Positions 1 to 15,600 of a stretch of 64,000 nt of DNA are shown in pieces. The position numbers and the translations under genes are program-made. How positions within the stretch are numbered: position 1 is the first letter of the stretch; each line of letters begins with the position of its first letter. The stretch lies in assembly GCA_040954595.2 (NCBI GenBank), contig CM082577.2, positions 4,154,001 to 4,218,000 on the forward strand, in the 5' to 3' direction. The stretch comes from Balanoglossus misakiensis. Taxonomy: Eukaryota; Hemichordata. A model generated the notes under the pieces. It made no database searches. It saw only the letters and a list, made by a program, of their open reading frames with translations, and was not told where the DNA came from.

Positions 1-696
1 ACATACATAACAAAGTTGAGGTGTGGTACCCCCTGAGCGACTCAACCAGTCAAGAAGGGGAGGCCTCGACACTGAACTTTTCTTCAACCGATGCATGATG
101 TGTGGAACTGGCTCATTTCTGATCAACAAACAAGACTACATGTAGAAGTTCCTACTGATATCTGCATGGAGTGTGTATCCCGCCTGGACCTGTCCTTTCC
201 GCAAATGGAGACAACTTCCGTGGAAAGCTTTTTTTTTCTCTAGGAAACTGTCCATATATGGTGGTACTCTTTGTTTCTCTGGTGTGGTGTGGTGTTGTGT
301 GGATAACCAACTAAGACAAGAAAATAACAATATATGGCAATGTCAGGGTAGAGACAAATTGAGACCAAGAAGCTAGGAAATGCTTCAGTATTTTTACCTG
401 TTTTGTTGAATCACATCATCCAAGTTCCAACTGGGAAGAATTTCTGTATTCTTTTCCTAATGATCTTGCATGTAACTTCAAGTGTCCACTTCTTCTTTAG
501 TGGGGGTAATAGAATATCCTGTCCGTAAGTGGGGAATTAACAACTTTCTTTCAGGCGAATTTGAAATAATTTGAGTATTGCCGTAATGAATTTGTGCTCC
601 ATGGTTTTTGTATTCTTCATATGTTTTTCTCTGTATATCTGTTTTCGTTCTGTCTTTTCCTTCCACCTTTGCTGCTGACATTGCGGAATCTCACAG
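1..696. other. Intron of the myosin heavy chain gene (partial)
   Basis: This stretch lies upstream of the first recognisable myosin exon and ends in a good acceptor (tcacag, 691-696). I see no exon with the P-loop motif GESGAGKT, so the exons for the N-terminal SH3-like domain, P-loop and loop 1 must lie before the window. No other gene is recognisable here. Confidence 0.7.
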
Positions 697-3600
697 GCCA
701 ACCTGGAAGATCAGGTTATCCAAGCCAACCCTCCACTGGAAGCCTTTGGTAACGCCAAGACAATCAGAAACGACAACTCTTCTCGTTTTGTAAGTAGATC
801 TCTTTTATACAAGTGCTAAAATTTCCCAAAGACCATTTCAGATAATGTGGTTGTGCTGTGCAACCTACCTTGTCAAGGCACCTTGATTGCAGCACTGTCT
901 TGGAAGGTTTGTTCTGATATCTGATATAAGTGACCAGCATTCACATATGTATTGTACACCTGTCTGTAAACCAAGTTGACAGAAAAATTATGTTAGCTTG
1001 TTACAGGTTAGCTGATTGGCTAATCATTGAGTGTTTTGTTGTTTGAAAGAGAAAACACTTCAGAAATGAACAATTCTTTTTCTTTCTGTTTCCACAGGGT
1101 AAATTTATCCGTATTCACTTCGGTGCAAATGGTAAATTGGCCTGTGCTGATATTGAAACATGTAAGTAGAATTTGGTTGAATGCATCAAGATCAAAGTTT
1201 TCATTGACAGCAATCACAATATAAAGTGATTAATAATTGAAAAGTGTGTGCAAAAGTGGAGTGTTGTTATGTAGTGTACGCTGTTACCCTCATAGCCAGT
1301 TAATATGTGTGCAATATTCATGCACATTTAATTTGCGTCATCTTCCCTTTTCTCGTTTCCGCTTGACTTCAAGACCTGCTTGAGAAATCTCGTGTGATCT
1401 TCCAACAAGAACGTGAAAGATGTTACCATGTCTACTACCAGTTGATGTCTGGAGAGATTGAAGGGTTGAAGGAAGAGATGTTGGTCACCGGCTCCATCAA
1501 AGACTACCACTACGTCGCCATGGGTGTCACTCACAATGACAGTATGGATGACGCAGAGGAAATGAGGACAACCGACGTAAGTGTCATTCTCTGGGTTTTT
1601 GTGGTTTTAGCTGGATAAACTCAGTTTATCTTTGGTTCTGCCCTGTTGAGAATGGCGCTTACTTAGCCCGGCTAACCCCACTTCTATGTCATCATCTCTC
1701 GACTGCAGAATGCCTTGACTGTATTGGGCTTCAGTGAAGAACAGAAAAGGGGCATGTACAAGATTTGTGGTGGTATCATGCACTTTGGTAATGTCAAGTG
1801 GAAGCAGAGGCCTCGTGAGGAACAGGCTGAAATTGAAGACACTGAAGGTATAGCTATCTCCACATTCAGTGTTCCTGCAGAAGGCTTATTTAACCCTTTC
1901 ACCCCCAGTTCCCGCTATAGAGGTCCAACCTTACCATTGAAAACAACAGGTTTGGACCCAAACCATGGTGGTGAAGGGGTTAAATGCTAGTTGTGCATGT
2001 CTCGGTTCTTGCAGTAAATGACACTATTTTGACTTCGTGGGGATTTTAATATAGTTGTGTACTCTTGCAATGGGCAGTTGAATAAACGGATGTGGCACCC
2101 GTTTATTATTCAACTTGTACATATGCACATCCACAATCAGATGTTGATAATATTTTTACATGTGTGCCCACCGGTTAGCTTACTAATATAGACCATTATA
2201 AGTTCGAAAGTATAATCATGAAAATAAGTCAAACATTCACAGCTATTGGGGCTTTAATCAATCAAAGAATTGAAAAGTTTGGAGGACTATCCTTTTTCTG
2301 AATACCTATCCTTGAGGCTCGTACTACCTTAATATTTTCATCTTTTAACAGATATTGACAAAGTTGCTTTCCTGTTTGGTGTGAACTCCGCTGACTTGCA
2401 GAAAGCTCTGCTTCGCCCTCGTATCAAAGTCGGTAATGAATTTGTGAACCAGGGTAGGAACAAACAACAGGTGAGATGATCCTTCTCTATTATACCTGTC
2501 AGGTTGCAGCACCTCTTGGAAACTTAATCCTTTCACCCCCAGTTCCCTCTTTTAGAGGTCCAACCTTGTTATAGAAAACAATGGGTTTGGACTGAGCCAT
2601 GGTGGTGAAAAGGGTTCAAAGCACTCCTGGAAAGTCATGGAAGAAATATTAAAATTATTGGAAAAGTATTGGAAAATTGATTGGTTCGTATTTCTGCTGT
2701 CATAATATGTTGATGGCTGTGAAAATCTTTTATGAAAGTAGCGAGCCTCATCTTACAGAATGTGCACAAAAGCTGCTGGAGACTGTCTTGAAAAATCCAC
2801 TGGTACCAAAAGACGCACCCGTTTAACCATACATTGTATATGGGCGTATGTAAGTTAAGGGTGATTGCATACCTTTAAAGTGTGACACATCCCAAACTTC
2901 AACACCTCCAATTTCATGTCCACAGGTGCAATACTCCGTGGGTGCATTGTGTAAGGCTATTTACGACCGTATGTTCCGTTGGCTGGTGGCCCGTGTCAAC
3001 AACACTCTGGAGACGAAAGCCAAGAAGCAGTTCTTCATTGGTGTGCTGGATATTGCTGGCTTTGAGATCTTTGATTACAACAGCTTTGAACAGCTGTGTA
3101 TCAACCTGACCAACGAGAAACTGCAGCAGTTCTTCAACCATCACATGTTCATCCTTGAGCAGGAAGAGTACAGGAGAGAAGGAATTCAGTGGGAATTCAT
3201 TGATTTCGGTCTGGATCTGCAAGGCTGTATTGATCTGATTGAGAAGGTAAGCTGTTGTTCTGCAACGAAAATTTTGGCACTGTGTAGAATCCAAGAACAA
3301 TCATCTTGGGTACTGTGTGCGGTCCCCAATGCCTTTCTAATGCTCAGAATTAATAACAATCATCTTTTAACATTTATAGAAAAGAAAAATAGTCACATAA
3401 TCAATCATTTGAGCTCTGTGTACATCTTTTATGTCAATATCATATGCCAATACTACATTGGTGTAATTTAACATTAACCAGCAAGTCGCACATTCAAAAT
3501 TTCTAGAACCATGGACTGTCCAGCCTTAAGTAAGATGTTATTGTTTGTCAATTCCACAGCCCATGGGTATTTTCCCCATTCTGGAAGAAGAGTGCATGTT

Positions 3601-6600
3601 CCCAAAAGCCACAGACAAGACCTTCTTGGAGAAGATGATCAACCAGCACAAGGGCAAGTCTGCCAACTTCGGCGTCCCATCTCTTGGAGGAAAGAAGAAG
3701 GAAAAGGAACATGAAGAGCATTTCTTGATTCATCATTACGCTGGCTCTGTAAGTGTACAAGACCTATCAAGCTATTAACCAAGTCTCGCGAGATCTCACA
3801 ATGAGTGGAAAATAATCTATTACGATCTTCCATACTTAGTTAAGTATACATAAACTTGAAACTATTGTTTTGTCTGGACAGGTTGGATACAACGTTGAGG
3901 GATGGCTTGAGAAGAACAAGGATCCCCTCAATGAGAACTGTGTGGATCTCTTCAAGAAATCAACCAATAGCATGTGTGTTTCTCTGTGGGAAGACTACGG
4001 AACCGCAGCCAGTAAATACAGCTTTTCTTATTTTTTTCCCTCTTTTTTTTGTGTGGATGGAGTTTGTTGGTATTTTGCAGTGGCCATTTAATTATGTTTT
4101 TATTATTATTGCAATAATTTCAGTTCTGTTCTTTGTTCAATTCTTATATTTCTTTGCTATTGGAACCACTAGCTATAAACCACATGCTTTGTGTGTATTT
4201 TAGTAATATCATTACTTTTTGTTACATTCTTATTTTTTATCATCTGAAATGCATTCAAAGTGATTTTGAGCTCAAATAGTTGTGGACTCACAAAAGGGAA
4301 GTTTTAACAACTTCATTCACTGCAGTCTGATATAACTACATTGATTTAACCCCTTCACTTCCACCACATGGTTTCATCCCCACCATTTCCTATGATGTGG
4401 TTTGACCCATATGCAGAAAAAGTTTGGGGTGAAAGGGTTAAGTGACGCAGTTGAACTGGGGCAGAGAAAAAGACCCAGAACCAGAATTGCCTTTTGTCAT
4501 CATGGTGTACGCTTGACAGTACCTCGAATTTTGATTTTAAAAAAAACAGGATGTTTTTCACACCATTTCAGAGACATCACCTTAACCCTTATCATGCTAT
4601 TAAACTTTGACAGTGTGATTTGTATGACTCTAACATTACATCTGACCAATAACTTAGGTGGAAGCCGTAAGAAGGGGAAGGGTGGATCCTTCCAGACCGT
4701 ATCTGGAATGCATCGGGTAGGCACCACTATTCTTACTCATTACAAAGGAGAAAAACGTTACTGAACTGTTGACAGTAAAATGCCGTGTTCGTTGTTTTTT
4801 CTCTCTCTTTTTTTAGCTGGTGCAAAGAAGAAGAAGAACATCAAGACAATCAGTGGCGGTCATCTGGTTTGCATGATAGATTATTCCATCTTCAGTGTGG
4901 CTTTGGGGGTGTGAACCCTGTGGCCCCTCCCCTCCCTATTGATAGCTGCATGTGTAGAATTTTTTGTGTAGATTCGTAAAATCTTGCACTCACTCTTCTT
5001 GTCCAGATCAGAAGATTCATGTGTTAAATAATGTGATACTCGTTAACACTAAGTAAAAGACTCGACTCTCTCTATTCTAGGTTTATATAAAACACTTTCC
5101 AGTTACACACACATTTACACACATATTGAAAATAAACCTTCATGACGCACTTCCAACTTGCCGATGATCGGGGGATCGAAGACTGCTGTTACAGCATCCA
5201 TACCTGCACATACATTTACACACATTTCAGAATGAAAAGAACACTTGGTCAACTTCACACCCACAGTTTCACCCATCTTCACAGACACTTGTCCTGTGGA
5301 TCCAGCTTGTTGTTCATTGATTTTTGAGACATCATCTGACGCCCCCTTCCCTCAAAACACACGCCCCCTTCACCCGATCATTCATGTACTTGACATAAAA
5401 GCTGCTCTACATCCCAACTATCATGCAAGTGCAATTTACTTGTTGGATTTTACTAATTTCTGTAAAATTCAAACACCACTGACTTTATCTGCTAGTGTGT
5501 ATCAACATTCACACAGCCATGTGTGACACTCTTGTGTCCATTACAGAAATATTCTGTTAACCCACTTCCTCCTCTAAAACTATCATCCTGAATAACCTAA
5601 CTTTATTCACATAACATGCTTCCCAAATCACCCCCCACCCCCACCCCAAAGTCTTCATTACCACTTTCCCAGCATGCCCCCACTTACCTTAGACTCAGAG
5701 TTCCCTCATGAAAGCCTACCCATAACCCCTTGCATGTACAAAGCAAGGCTGTTCCCAGCCAGCAAACCCCTTCCCACCAACGCACCCAGTCCAAACCCAA
5801 AAATCATCCATGTACCTCCACTGATCCATGCATGTATTTGCACAATCCAGACCATTCCATCCAAATATCCCCCATATCACATCTTTTATCCATCACATCA
5901 ACACACCATTTACACAGATAACTTATTATTTCTTTTCAATGTAATAGTAATATTAAAATCTATCATGATATCATTCTTCTATAATATTTTACTTTCTTTC
6001 CATACCGCTATTAAAGTTACAAAATGTCTTTTTTCACACGTTAAAGACATCTCAATGTGTAAATTTATCAATTTCTGCTTCTGTTACATCACACATTTCT
6101 TGCAATTCAGAAAAAATGGATTTGCTCAACCAATTTTCCATGCAATCTCACATTTTATTTTCTTATTGGCACAACAAGCTTCGATCACATGCAGATAAAA
6201 CCGCCCTGAAAATATTTTACAAAGAGTTGCTTTCGTGATTGAGTAATATCTATTTTTTCTTGCTGTTGTTAAAACATCCGTTGATTTGTTATGGGTATTT
6301 CACATGTGAACATATGTCATTGATCTTTGTCGATGATAGGCTGATTCCCAAATGATGTGGCAAATGTGTACCTCAATGGCTCTGTAGAATCCCTTCCTGT
6401 GGAGTATCTGCATAGTCTGTCTCTTGCATGTGCAGTTTATCAGTAACTGTGGCATGTATTTTTGTCAACTATGCCTGTAGCCTGTATATATGGATTTTGA
6501 TGTAAGAAGTTGCCTGCAGCATAGCTGTTATGCGAAAGGGGATAAAAGGCTGCTTGGTGCAGAAAAGGGTCAAAGGTTCACCTTCTTACTGTAGCAAAAA

Positions 6601-9600
6601 GATATTAGGCAGTAGGTAGAAAATGAGCACGTTCAACTTAGTGTATAATACAGTTTCTTGCTGTCATGGCTTTTCCTAAAGAGGTCTAAGATTTGCCAGT
6701 CGCACGAAAATATCGTACCTCAATCTATCAGCTTCAAGTTATCAATGACATTGTTCACAAGTAGTTGCTGACACTGACAGCTGCTCTGGTCTTTTACATG
6801 CAGCACCGATAAAAATAATGATATTTTTTAACTCACTCCTGTAACTACTTTTTGTAGTCAATTACAGTAGGCTATAGTGTGGCACATGTAGGAGTTTTTA
6901 AAAAGCCAAGGCCCCTCCAAACAATGCATGAATACACACATTGTCAGTGTTTCTTCCAGGAAGATCATAAAAAATATCTGGAATTTTTTCTTTGACATGA
7001 ATGCCAACAAAAGAGTCATTTTTATGATCGTGATGATTGTTAAAATTTTGGAATAGTCATCTCTTGGAAGAACACTGCACGATTGTGTCTTATAGTGTTT
7101 GGTTTGAAAAAAAAAAACTGCTTGAGTATTGTACAACCTAGTCATGCATGCCGACTTAGTATTGGAAAGTGCTGTGTAGTTACTTTTAAAAACTTCTGCA
7201 CGAATAAGATTTTCTGCTTGGTAGGAAATACCCATATCATTTCAACAATACACTCTCGCTGGTGGCAACACTCAGATACTGTTGTTGAAGTTGCGTACAC
7301 TTTTGCACCCTTGCTGTATCAAACTCACTGGGGGAAAACAGTAAATATCTCATGCCGGGATCAAACCCTGCAGGATCAAAGTACTACACTTTGCCTTTTT
7401 TTTTCTCTCCAAAAGCGACTCGGAAAAGTCGGCATACGCGCAAATTTGGCTTTGAAGGGTCAAGAGTTACCAATTTCAATTCATCCGCCCAACATACACA
7501 TTATGTTTTGACACATTATCAAAAGACAGAGAATTATGATCGGATGTGAACTACAAGAGAAATACAAAGCTGCTGCAACCTGAAAACGGCAGCAGCAGCA
7601 GCAGCACCACAACACTTGATGCAGACAGACACATTAAAGTACATGCAGTCACTATCTCCCTACCTTGCTAATTTGTTGTTTTTTCGTTTGTGTTTCCATC
7701 ATAACAGGAACAACTGAACAAGTTGATGATGAACTTGAACTCAACACAGCCTCATTTCGTGCGTTGCATCATCCCCAACGAGCACAAGAAAGCCGGTGTC
7801 ATTGACGCCAGATTGGTCTCTCACCAGTTGGCTTGCAATGGTGTACTAGAAGGAATCCGTATTTGCCGTAAAGGTTTCCCCAACAGGATGTTGTTCGCTG
7901 ATTTCAAGCAAAGGTATATTCCTGGAACTGTGAATAATAATCTGTGTCACGACATACAATCACCTCCAATTTAGATACAGTAAAACCTGTCTAAACTGAA
8001 CTCTGGAAACCTGTCTTTAACAAATACACTTCCAGTCCTTTTCACATACAGCCACGTATAAAAAGAACCTCTATAAACCAAACACCTCTATAAACTGGAC
8101 AATTTCTCCAGTCCCGCTTGTGTCCAGTTGAGACAGGTTTCACTATGTATGGTTACATAGACATGTCTGACAGAACATGTGGTTCTCTTTTTCCTGTGGC
8201 CAACAACCGAAAATATTCACTTTCCATGGTAACTATTGCCAAAATCTGCATAGGTGACGGTACATACCTTTTAACTCTCCCACTCGCAGATACCAGATCT
8301 TGGCACCCACAGCAGTACCTCAGGGTTTCTTAGATAACCGCAAGGCTGCTGAGAAATTGCTTGATGCTATCCAGTTGGAGGCTGCTGAATTCCGTTTGGG
8401 TCACACCAAGGTGAATATTCCCTTCTTCGTTCTTGTTATGTAATCGCTTTTTGCACAGCTGCAACAGGTGTAGGTGCTGCATGGCAAATCTGCGCAGTGA
8501 GATATATAGAGCTATCCTGTGATCGGTCAGCGTGGCAAAAATTGACCAATTTCAGCGTGTGCTTGATCAGTGGTCTTTTGATGGTCATGTTGATTTCAAG
8601 ATGATACAAGACAAGTTCAGTGACAGTGGGACTAACAGTACTACATGTATAACAGCGAATCATTTTGTTACACAATAATTTTTTTTCAGTCTCTGGTAAT
8701 TATGCAACAGTCTCTCTAATTAAAACATGAATGGATGTATGGCACATCAAAGCGGTCGCCACAATACTGAAATGGGACATGTTTTGTTTTTTTCTTCAAG
8801 ATTTTCTTCAAAGCCGGTGTACTGGGTAACCTGGAAGACATGAGAGATGAACGTCTTTCCAAGATCATATCCATGTTACAGGCCCACTGTAGAGGATTCT
8901 TGATGCGTAAGGTCTACAAGAAGATGTTGGAACAGAGGTGAGAGAGAACACTGACGTGCTGGTATCAGCCAAATCACAAGAAATGCAACCCATCCCCATA
9001 TATGTTGGATTTATGCCACTCCCACATCAGTTGGTACTTGATAATGTCCACACTGTCCAGTCTCTGCCTCCAGTCTCAGCCAGTTGGTACTTGATAATGT
9101 CCACACTGTCATGTCTCTGCCACCTGGGAAAATGTACATAAAACAGAGTTTAATTACACTCAATAATGGTGTTAATATAATTGCATGTCATTTGGTAATA
9201 ATATTTGTGGCTTTCAATTTTACCTACACAGAATTGGTATCGCTGTTATCCAGCGTAATGTACGTAAATATCTCATTTTACGTAATTGGCAATGGTGGAG
9301 ACTATACACCAAGGTAAGAAACGCTTTTCACTCTTTTTTATGTTTTCCATCTTTATCATGTGGTTTATTTTGTTCTCATTCATTCTCACAAGCCTTCTCA
9401 CTCTTTTACTTCATTCCAAGACGCTATGTGAGAAAAAAGCTGTGGCTGTTTTCAAACGTAAATGCATATTGATGATGACTGTGTGGTAAGCCTACATTTT
9501 CAGCACTCTATTCGTCCTTCCTTCAGTACTGAGTGAATATTATTTTGCTCTGTCAGGTCAAGCCTCTGTTGAACGTTGCCCGTGCTGAAGATGAGATGAA

Positions 9601-12600
9601 GATCAAGGAAGAAGAATTGAGGAAGGTGTTGGAGAAAGCTGAGAGAGAAGAGAAAGAACGCAAAATCTTGGAAGCCCAGAACACAACCCTGCTAGAAGAA
9701 AAGAATAAGCTTTTCACTGATCTCCAAGCTGTAAGTACATTAACCCTTGACCCTGGGAAATTAAACATAAATGAACATGGTACAAACATTTTTTTTTGGT
9801 TTTACAACCAATCCCATTAACAGGGTGAGGTTACACACCACTCCTGGGTAAGGCTGAAGCAATGAGAAGTAAAGTGCCTTGCTCAAGGGAACAACATTGC
9901 AGCCATGAAATCACCATCCTGGGATAGAGAATCCAAGGCCAAGTCCGGGTCTTGAACTCACAACCCTCCTCCCCCCACGATGCCTCCTAAATACATCATA
10001 TGGATTGAAAGGAGTAACTCCCTCATTTTTCTTCTCCCTGTTCATCACTCAGGAACAAGACACATCAGCTGAATTGGAGGACAGAGTCAACAAACTGGAA
10101 GCCTTCAAAGCTGACATGGAAGCACAGTTGAAGGTGAGATTGGAGTCCAATAATCCCTTTGACTTATTTTCATCTACAGTCAAACCTGTATATATGACCA
10201 GTCAGGGGTCTTTCCTAAACTGGCCTTTATAGACAGGTGGCCTCTATAGACAGGTCAGTTAATCACCATGTAAATTGCACTGGGTGTGTAAAAAGTGGCC
10301 ACTATATAGAGGTGGCCACTCACACAAGTTTGAATGTATCGACAAAAACGGGGTCTCACACTTCGAAGTTCCCAAAATAGATTTCGCCTGTGATATTGTG
10401 AATGATGCACAATTCTATACCGTAATCCGTTTTGTGGGAGTCCTGGCATTTCAGTTTCCTCTTCTTTGAAAATTCACAGGAATACAAAGAACGCTTGGAA
10501 GATGAGGAAGACGCCAATGCTGAAGTCAGCTCTACCAAACATAGATTGGAGACCGAATGCTCTGAACTGAGGAGGGACATTGAGGACTTGGAGATTACTT
10601 TGACTAAGGTACTACAACTGTAAAAACTCGGAAAATACAACCCAACCACACATTGCTGATCTATAGTCACTTTCACTTTCACACTCTGTGAATTCACATA
10701 TCTTTATATCTCCACACAACAAACACCCACTCAGACACACTTCCATGTCATTGCAACATTTATTTCTGTTGTTATTATTATTTTTTCTTCTCTTTCTCGA
10801 CATTTCACTCCAAAGTTGATCTTCGTTATCTTTTCTTCTGTTGCTCACATCACTCCTAAGTTGATCTTCACCTTGCTGTGAGATCACTGCAGAGTGGATC
10901 TATTTCATCTTCTGGTATCAGCTCTTTTTCCGCCATATTTCCACAATCTTTATATAAGCAGTACATGACATATCTTGCCACTTCGCTTGATTTGCATATT
11001 CTAATTTATGATTTGCATAATATGTGCATGTTCATTGTGTCTGCATCTTCTGATGACAATTCTATGTCTGCATCCGTTCTTTTACTTCTTGCCATATTTT
11101 CTTACTGCTTACCAACTCTGTCACTCTTGGAGTTCTTTTTATGACTCTTTTCTTCGTCACTCATTCTACATCTTTTTTTCTGAAGCCATGTATGTTGGGA
11201 TGCATATAACAGAGATTATAGTTGTAGTGCATCAGACACTGATTTCCAAATGTTACTGATTTCACAGTTATTCTCACAAAAGCTAACCTTGTAGGACTTA
11301 CTGTGTATTTCTTGTGATGTTCTGAGGAATTTGTCCGTCAAATGCATCTGGCATGCAACTGACATGTTTTGCTTGAGTCTGCTCATAATGAAAGGATAGT
11401 TTTTTTGGCTAAGAATCCAACAAAGTTACTTCACTGAAGACTCAAGCAAAACAAAGCAGTTTTGACAAATTCTCAAAACATTAAACAAGATGCACTGTGG
11501 TTTGACAATGGTACAAACAATGTTTTTGTCTTTTTAATATTGAATGGTGTGTGATGTTTTTGTCTGCTTGGCAGTGTTTCAGTGTAACTGAACATCTCAC
11601 ATAGGATGGATGTTCATTTTATTTTTGGGACATTTTTTGGAGATGACCATTTTGATACAGAACGCATGATTCAAAGCCGGCCTCTAACCAGTGGCATTTG
11701 AAATGATTCAAAAACTGTGGAGAAAGAGAGCTCTGTGTCTGTGTGTCTGAGTGTATGCACCAGTCTGTGTTGGCACCAGTTTGTGGTGTGTTGTGTCCGT
11801 CTGTGTGTCTGTTTGTCTCTGCCTTTTAGTGTGTCTGTCTGTCTGTCTGCCTGCAAGTGGCATTACTGAAAAGCTGCCTACCAACAGGTTGAGGATGAGA
11901 AGAAACAGAAAGAGGAACACATCAAACAATTGTCAGAAACTCTGGCAGCCCAGGAAGAAGCCCATGCTAAATTGAACAAAGCCAAGAAAGAATTGGAGGA
12001 AGAGCATGCTGTAAGTAATTTTTCGTGGTTTTCAGTCTGGAAAAATACTTAATTTACAAGATCACTGCAGTGATCTAGTATTACGGGCTGCAGGTGGTGG
12101 TTGTGAGAACATAACTGAACATCACCATCAACTTGATGCATAAGGAATGTACTAAGATGCTTGCAGAGACTTGACAATGTACACATTTTTCTGATTCCAA
12201 CAGAGAACCCAACAGGCTCTACAGGCTGAGGAAGACAAGGTGAACCACTTGAACAAAGTCAAGGCCAAGCTGGAATCGACTTTGGATGAGGTAAATTGAG
12301 CTAAGCTGTACAAAATACAAATATTTATGATCATACCCATCCTTATACTAAAGTTCATTGGTCAAATATACAGTGTTTACATGGCCATTTGCAAAGTCAA
12401 ACAGTCAAAAAACAATACAGCACAGCACAGATAATCAACAAAACACAGAACAAAGTCAAGTCCAGGAGAGACAGAAACATGTACATGTATATAGACTTCT
12501 GGCAAAAAAAAAGACCAGGAAGTGATGTCAGATGTTTCGAAAATATTAAGTGCATCCTGCCCTGCCCCATATGTACAACACTACAAGTAAATATGTCACA

Positions 12601-15600
12601 TGTCTTCACAAATGATCATCACTCAGAGACTACATGTACTAACACGCCATCTCTTTTTTCTCTGGCAGACTGAAGAGAGTCTTGAACGTGAGAAGAAAGC
12701 CCGCGCAGATCTTGAGAAGGCTAAACGTAAGCTTGAGGGTGATTTGAAGATGACGCATGAAGCTCTTGATGAAACTGAAAATGCCAAACGTGCCCTTGAA
12801 GATCTTGTTAAGAAGTAAGTTAAATCTTGTTGACAAAAATTACCAAAGTTAGCAACTTTTGACACTGGCTGAGCGAAGTGACAAAATCACAAACATCACA
12901 ACTGGTCATTTCACAGACCAACAATGTGGTGGTTAGTGTTACCGGTTCGGAATAGTTAAAAGAGTCAAGGAACTAAATCTGTACTTTCATCTGTTCGCTT
13001 ACAGGAAGGATGGTGAACTGAATGCTTTGAGCAGCAGGCTTGAAGATGAACAAAACCTGGTGAACCAACTTCAGAAGAAGATCAAGGAACTGCAGGTAAT
13101 TGTGAGAGAGAAGAGTGTCATGTAAGAATGTTAAAGAGGAACAAATGGCAAACAGATGACATGGTTTGTGGTTGTTACAGTTGCCTATAGTGCTCAGGAA
13201 AATCGGTAAAACAAGTCTGGAATTGGCAAATACAGTACGACAAATTGGATTTCTGCTGTCAGAGATATAGAACATCTAAACAATGTCTACATTGTCAAAT
13301 AATTTAGAAAATGTGTGTGGCATGTGAATAGGTGCGTCTGACCTGCAGTGGTCTGAACAGTGAACTGTCTTGTTATACTAATCTGCCAGCAGGTGTATAC
13401 ATGCTGTTGTGAACGTTCTGAGAGTACTCACTCTGGCTTTGGCTGAGAAATTGAGAACTGATGAGGAGTAGACGGAGTTGAAATGGCTGAGGAGGGGGGT
13501 AGGGAAGGAAAGATGACAATAGATAGGGTGGCATATTGACTGTTGATAGGGGGAGTCTGGGAAGGAGGGATTCGTGATGGGAAAGAAAGAAGCGAGAGGG
13601 GTGTAGCCAGAGTGGCATTATGGGAAGAGGGGAGTGGAGATCTCTAATGATTGTCATTCGCCCCCATTTCAACACTTGACGTGTGCCGCCATTGCACCAT
13701 GTCTGCAAGCGCAAGTCAACCTTTACCAGCACTCCATTTCAAATGTCAGAGCTGGGGTAATTGAACCCCCCTTTGCCCAAAGAGCTGGGATGGTGTGTTT
13801 ACATGGTTGGGAAGTGAACCCTTCATGGGGTGAAATCAACAACTCAACAAGGCGTGTAAGTGACCTCAATGCTCCAATAGTTGCAGGCCAACTGTGAGGA
13901 GAGACTGCCTCCTGTGGTTACAGTTCTATTTTTATCAAGGAAGAATAAACTAGCCACTGCAGCTTGTTTAATACTATTTATACAGACAAACAACCTTCTG
14001 GAATTTTGACAAGCAGCTGATTTTATCAGCTGTTGATCCACAGGGTCGTAAACCACATCTGCATACACAGGTCTCCATAAAGTGAGAATTCCTGGTGTTA
14101 GATTTGTTTTATAATCGGACAAGGAATTTCAGAGACTTGTCTCCGATTTCCAGATGAATATTTGAGTGCTATTTCAGAAGTCATAATGTCTGCTTTGGAG
14201 ACATCACATTTTCAGACAAACTGTCAGTCAGTGCAACGTTGCATTTTACTTTGACAGGACGTGACTTTCATCGTGTTTGAAGAAAAAACGAGACAGTTGG
14301 AAAAGAATTCGCCCAAACAGTAAACTTGTACCATAAATTACGTCAATAAATTCCGGCTGCTCATTGTAATAATTGAAGTATGTTAACTGACAGATTCTGG
14401 TTGTTTAACGGGAATACCGCCTGTGCCTTCGCCCTTATTTCCAAACCTGATTGGGTCCCTCTCCTGCAGGTCAGAGGTCAAATCAAGTGCTGCCGTCATG
14501 GAATTACAAATATGCAGATGAGAAAAACATAAACAACTTAGATATTAAATATTTGACTTCGGTTTAATAAAAGGTGCTCCAAATACTTGAGTGACCAAGA
14601 TAACAGAGTGACAAATTTTTCAAAAGTTATTTGATGATGGGATTTGTCAGCAGGAAGAATTGATACCAAATGAGTAATCCTGAAACATGACCCATGTTGC
14701 AGTTATATAGCTTACTGTCACTTTGTGACCCAGACATTTGACTTATTCGGCCTATAGCCTCCCATGAACCAACGGGGTCAAGAATGTTGTCGCTATGGAA
14801 ACATCCCGGGATAATTGCTATTTGCCAATCATCTGGTTTTGTTATATACAGACAGGCATAATGACAACTTGAAAGGGATTTATTTTCATTGAAGGAAACA
14901 GAATCTGTTTAATTATTAAGTAAGGGTTATCAGTTGTTGCTGGCGTAAAAATCTGATTGGCTGGGCGCCTATTTACCTGGATTGTAACCAGCCAGAGGGT
15001 GGTCCTCTGCTGGTATGTATCAAATAGGCGGTAAAATAGCATTAATGTAGAAACGCCCCACTTTTAGTCTCTCCTGAATTCATTTGCAACTGATTACAGA
15101 TATGTATGTGCGTTTCAAACCGCATATGGTTGAACGCTGGCTGGCTCGGGTCAAACATAGTATTTTCTCGGCGCATTTACATAAATGGGCATGAGGAACA
15201 CTAGCCACCGGCAGAAAGAGAACACCCTCAGAAACTTCCAGGCAGCGTAAAGGCAGGAGTTCAGTCTTCTTCATCTCCATTCTAGTCCTTTCAACCACCT
15301 GACAAAATGTCCGTCCCGGTTCAGTTACTGATCGATGTGAGTACCCAAAAACATTCTCTTCTACAGCAAGTTCAGCTACGGCAACTTTTTCCGCTGTAGC
15401 CACTGCTCTTGGTTTTCACCTGTCTTTCCTTTGCTTTGCTTTATGCATGAGCGACTCTCGATCAGTGATGTAGTTCACAGAGGCTCTTTAAACTATTGTA
15501 AATATTGCCTAGTGTGGCTAAGGCTGGGCTGATCTTATGGGTCTCCTCACTGAGAAGTGCTTCTGCTAATCTATGGTTGTTCACTTATCATTATCAGCGG

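Noticed and set aside
5142-6198. Long plus-strand frames in the intron after the loop 2 exons
   Set aside because: They result from C/A- and T-rich composition lacking stops. There is no recognisable domain and no in-phase splice sites.
9409-9482. Exon-like segment with acceptor ttccaag and donor gtaagc, encoding KAVAVFKRK in one frame and [10 protein letters not shown] in another, next to the IQ exon
   Set aside because: Its phases (0 in, 2 out) do not fit between the flanking exons. The frame that would fit the IQ exon hits a stop. The normal splice from 9313 to 9557 gives the expected VKPLLN join. It may be a dead exon copy, but support is too weak.
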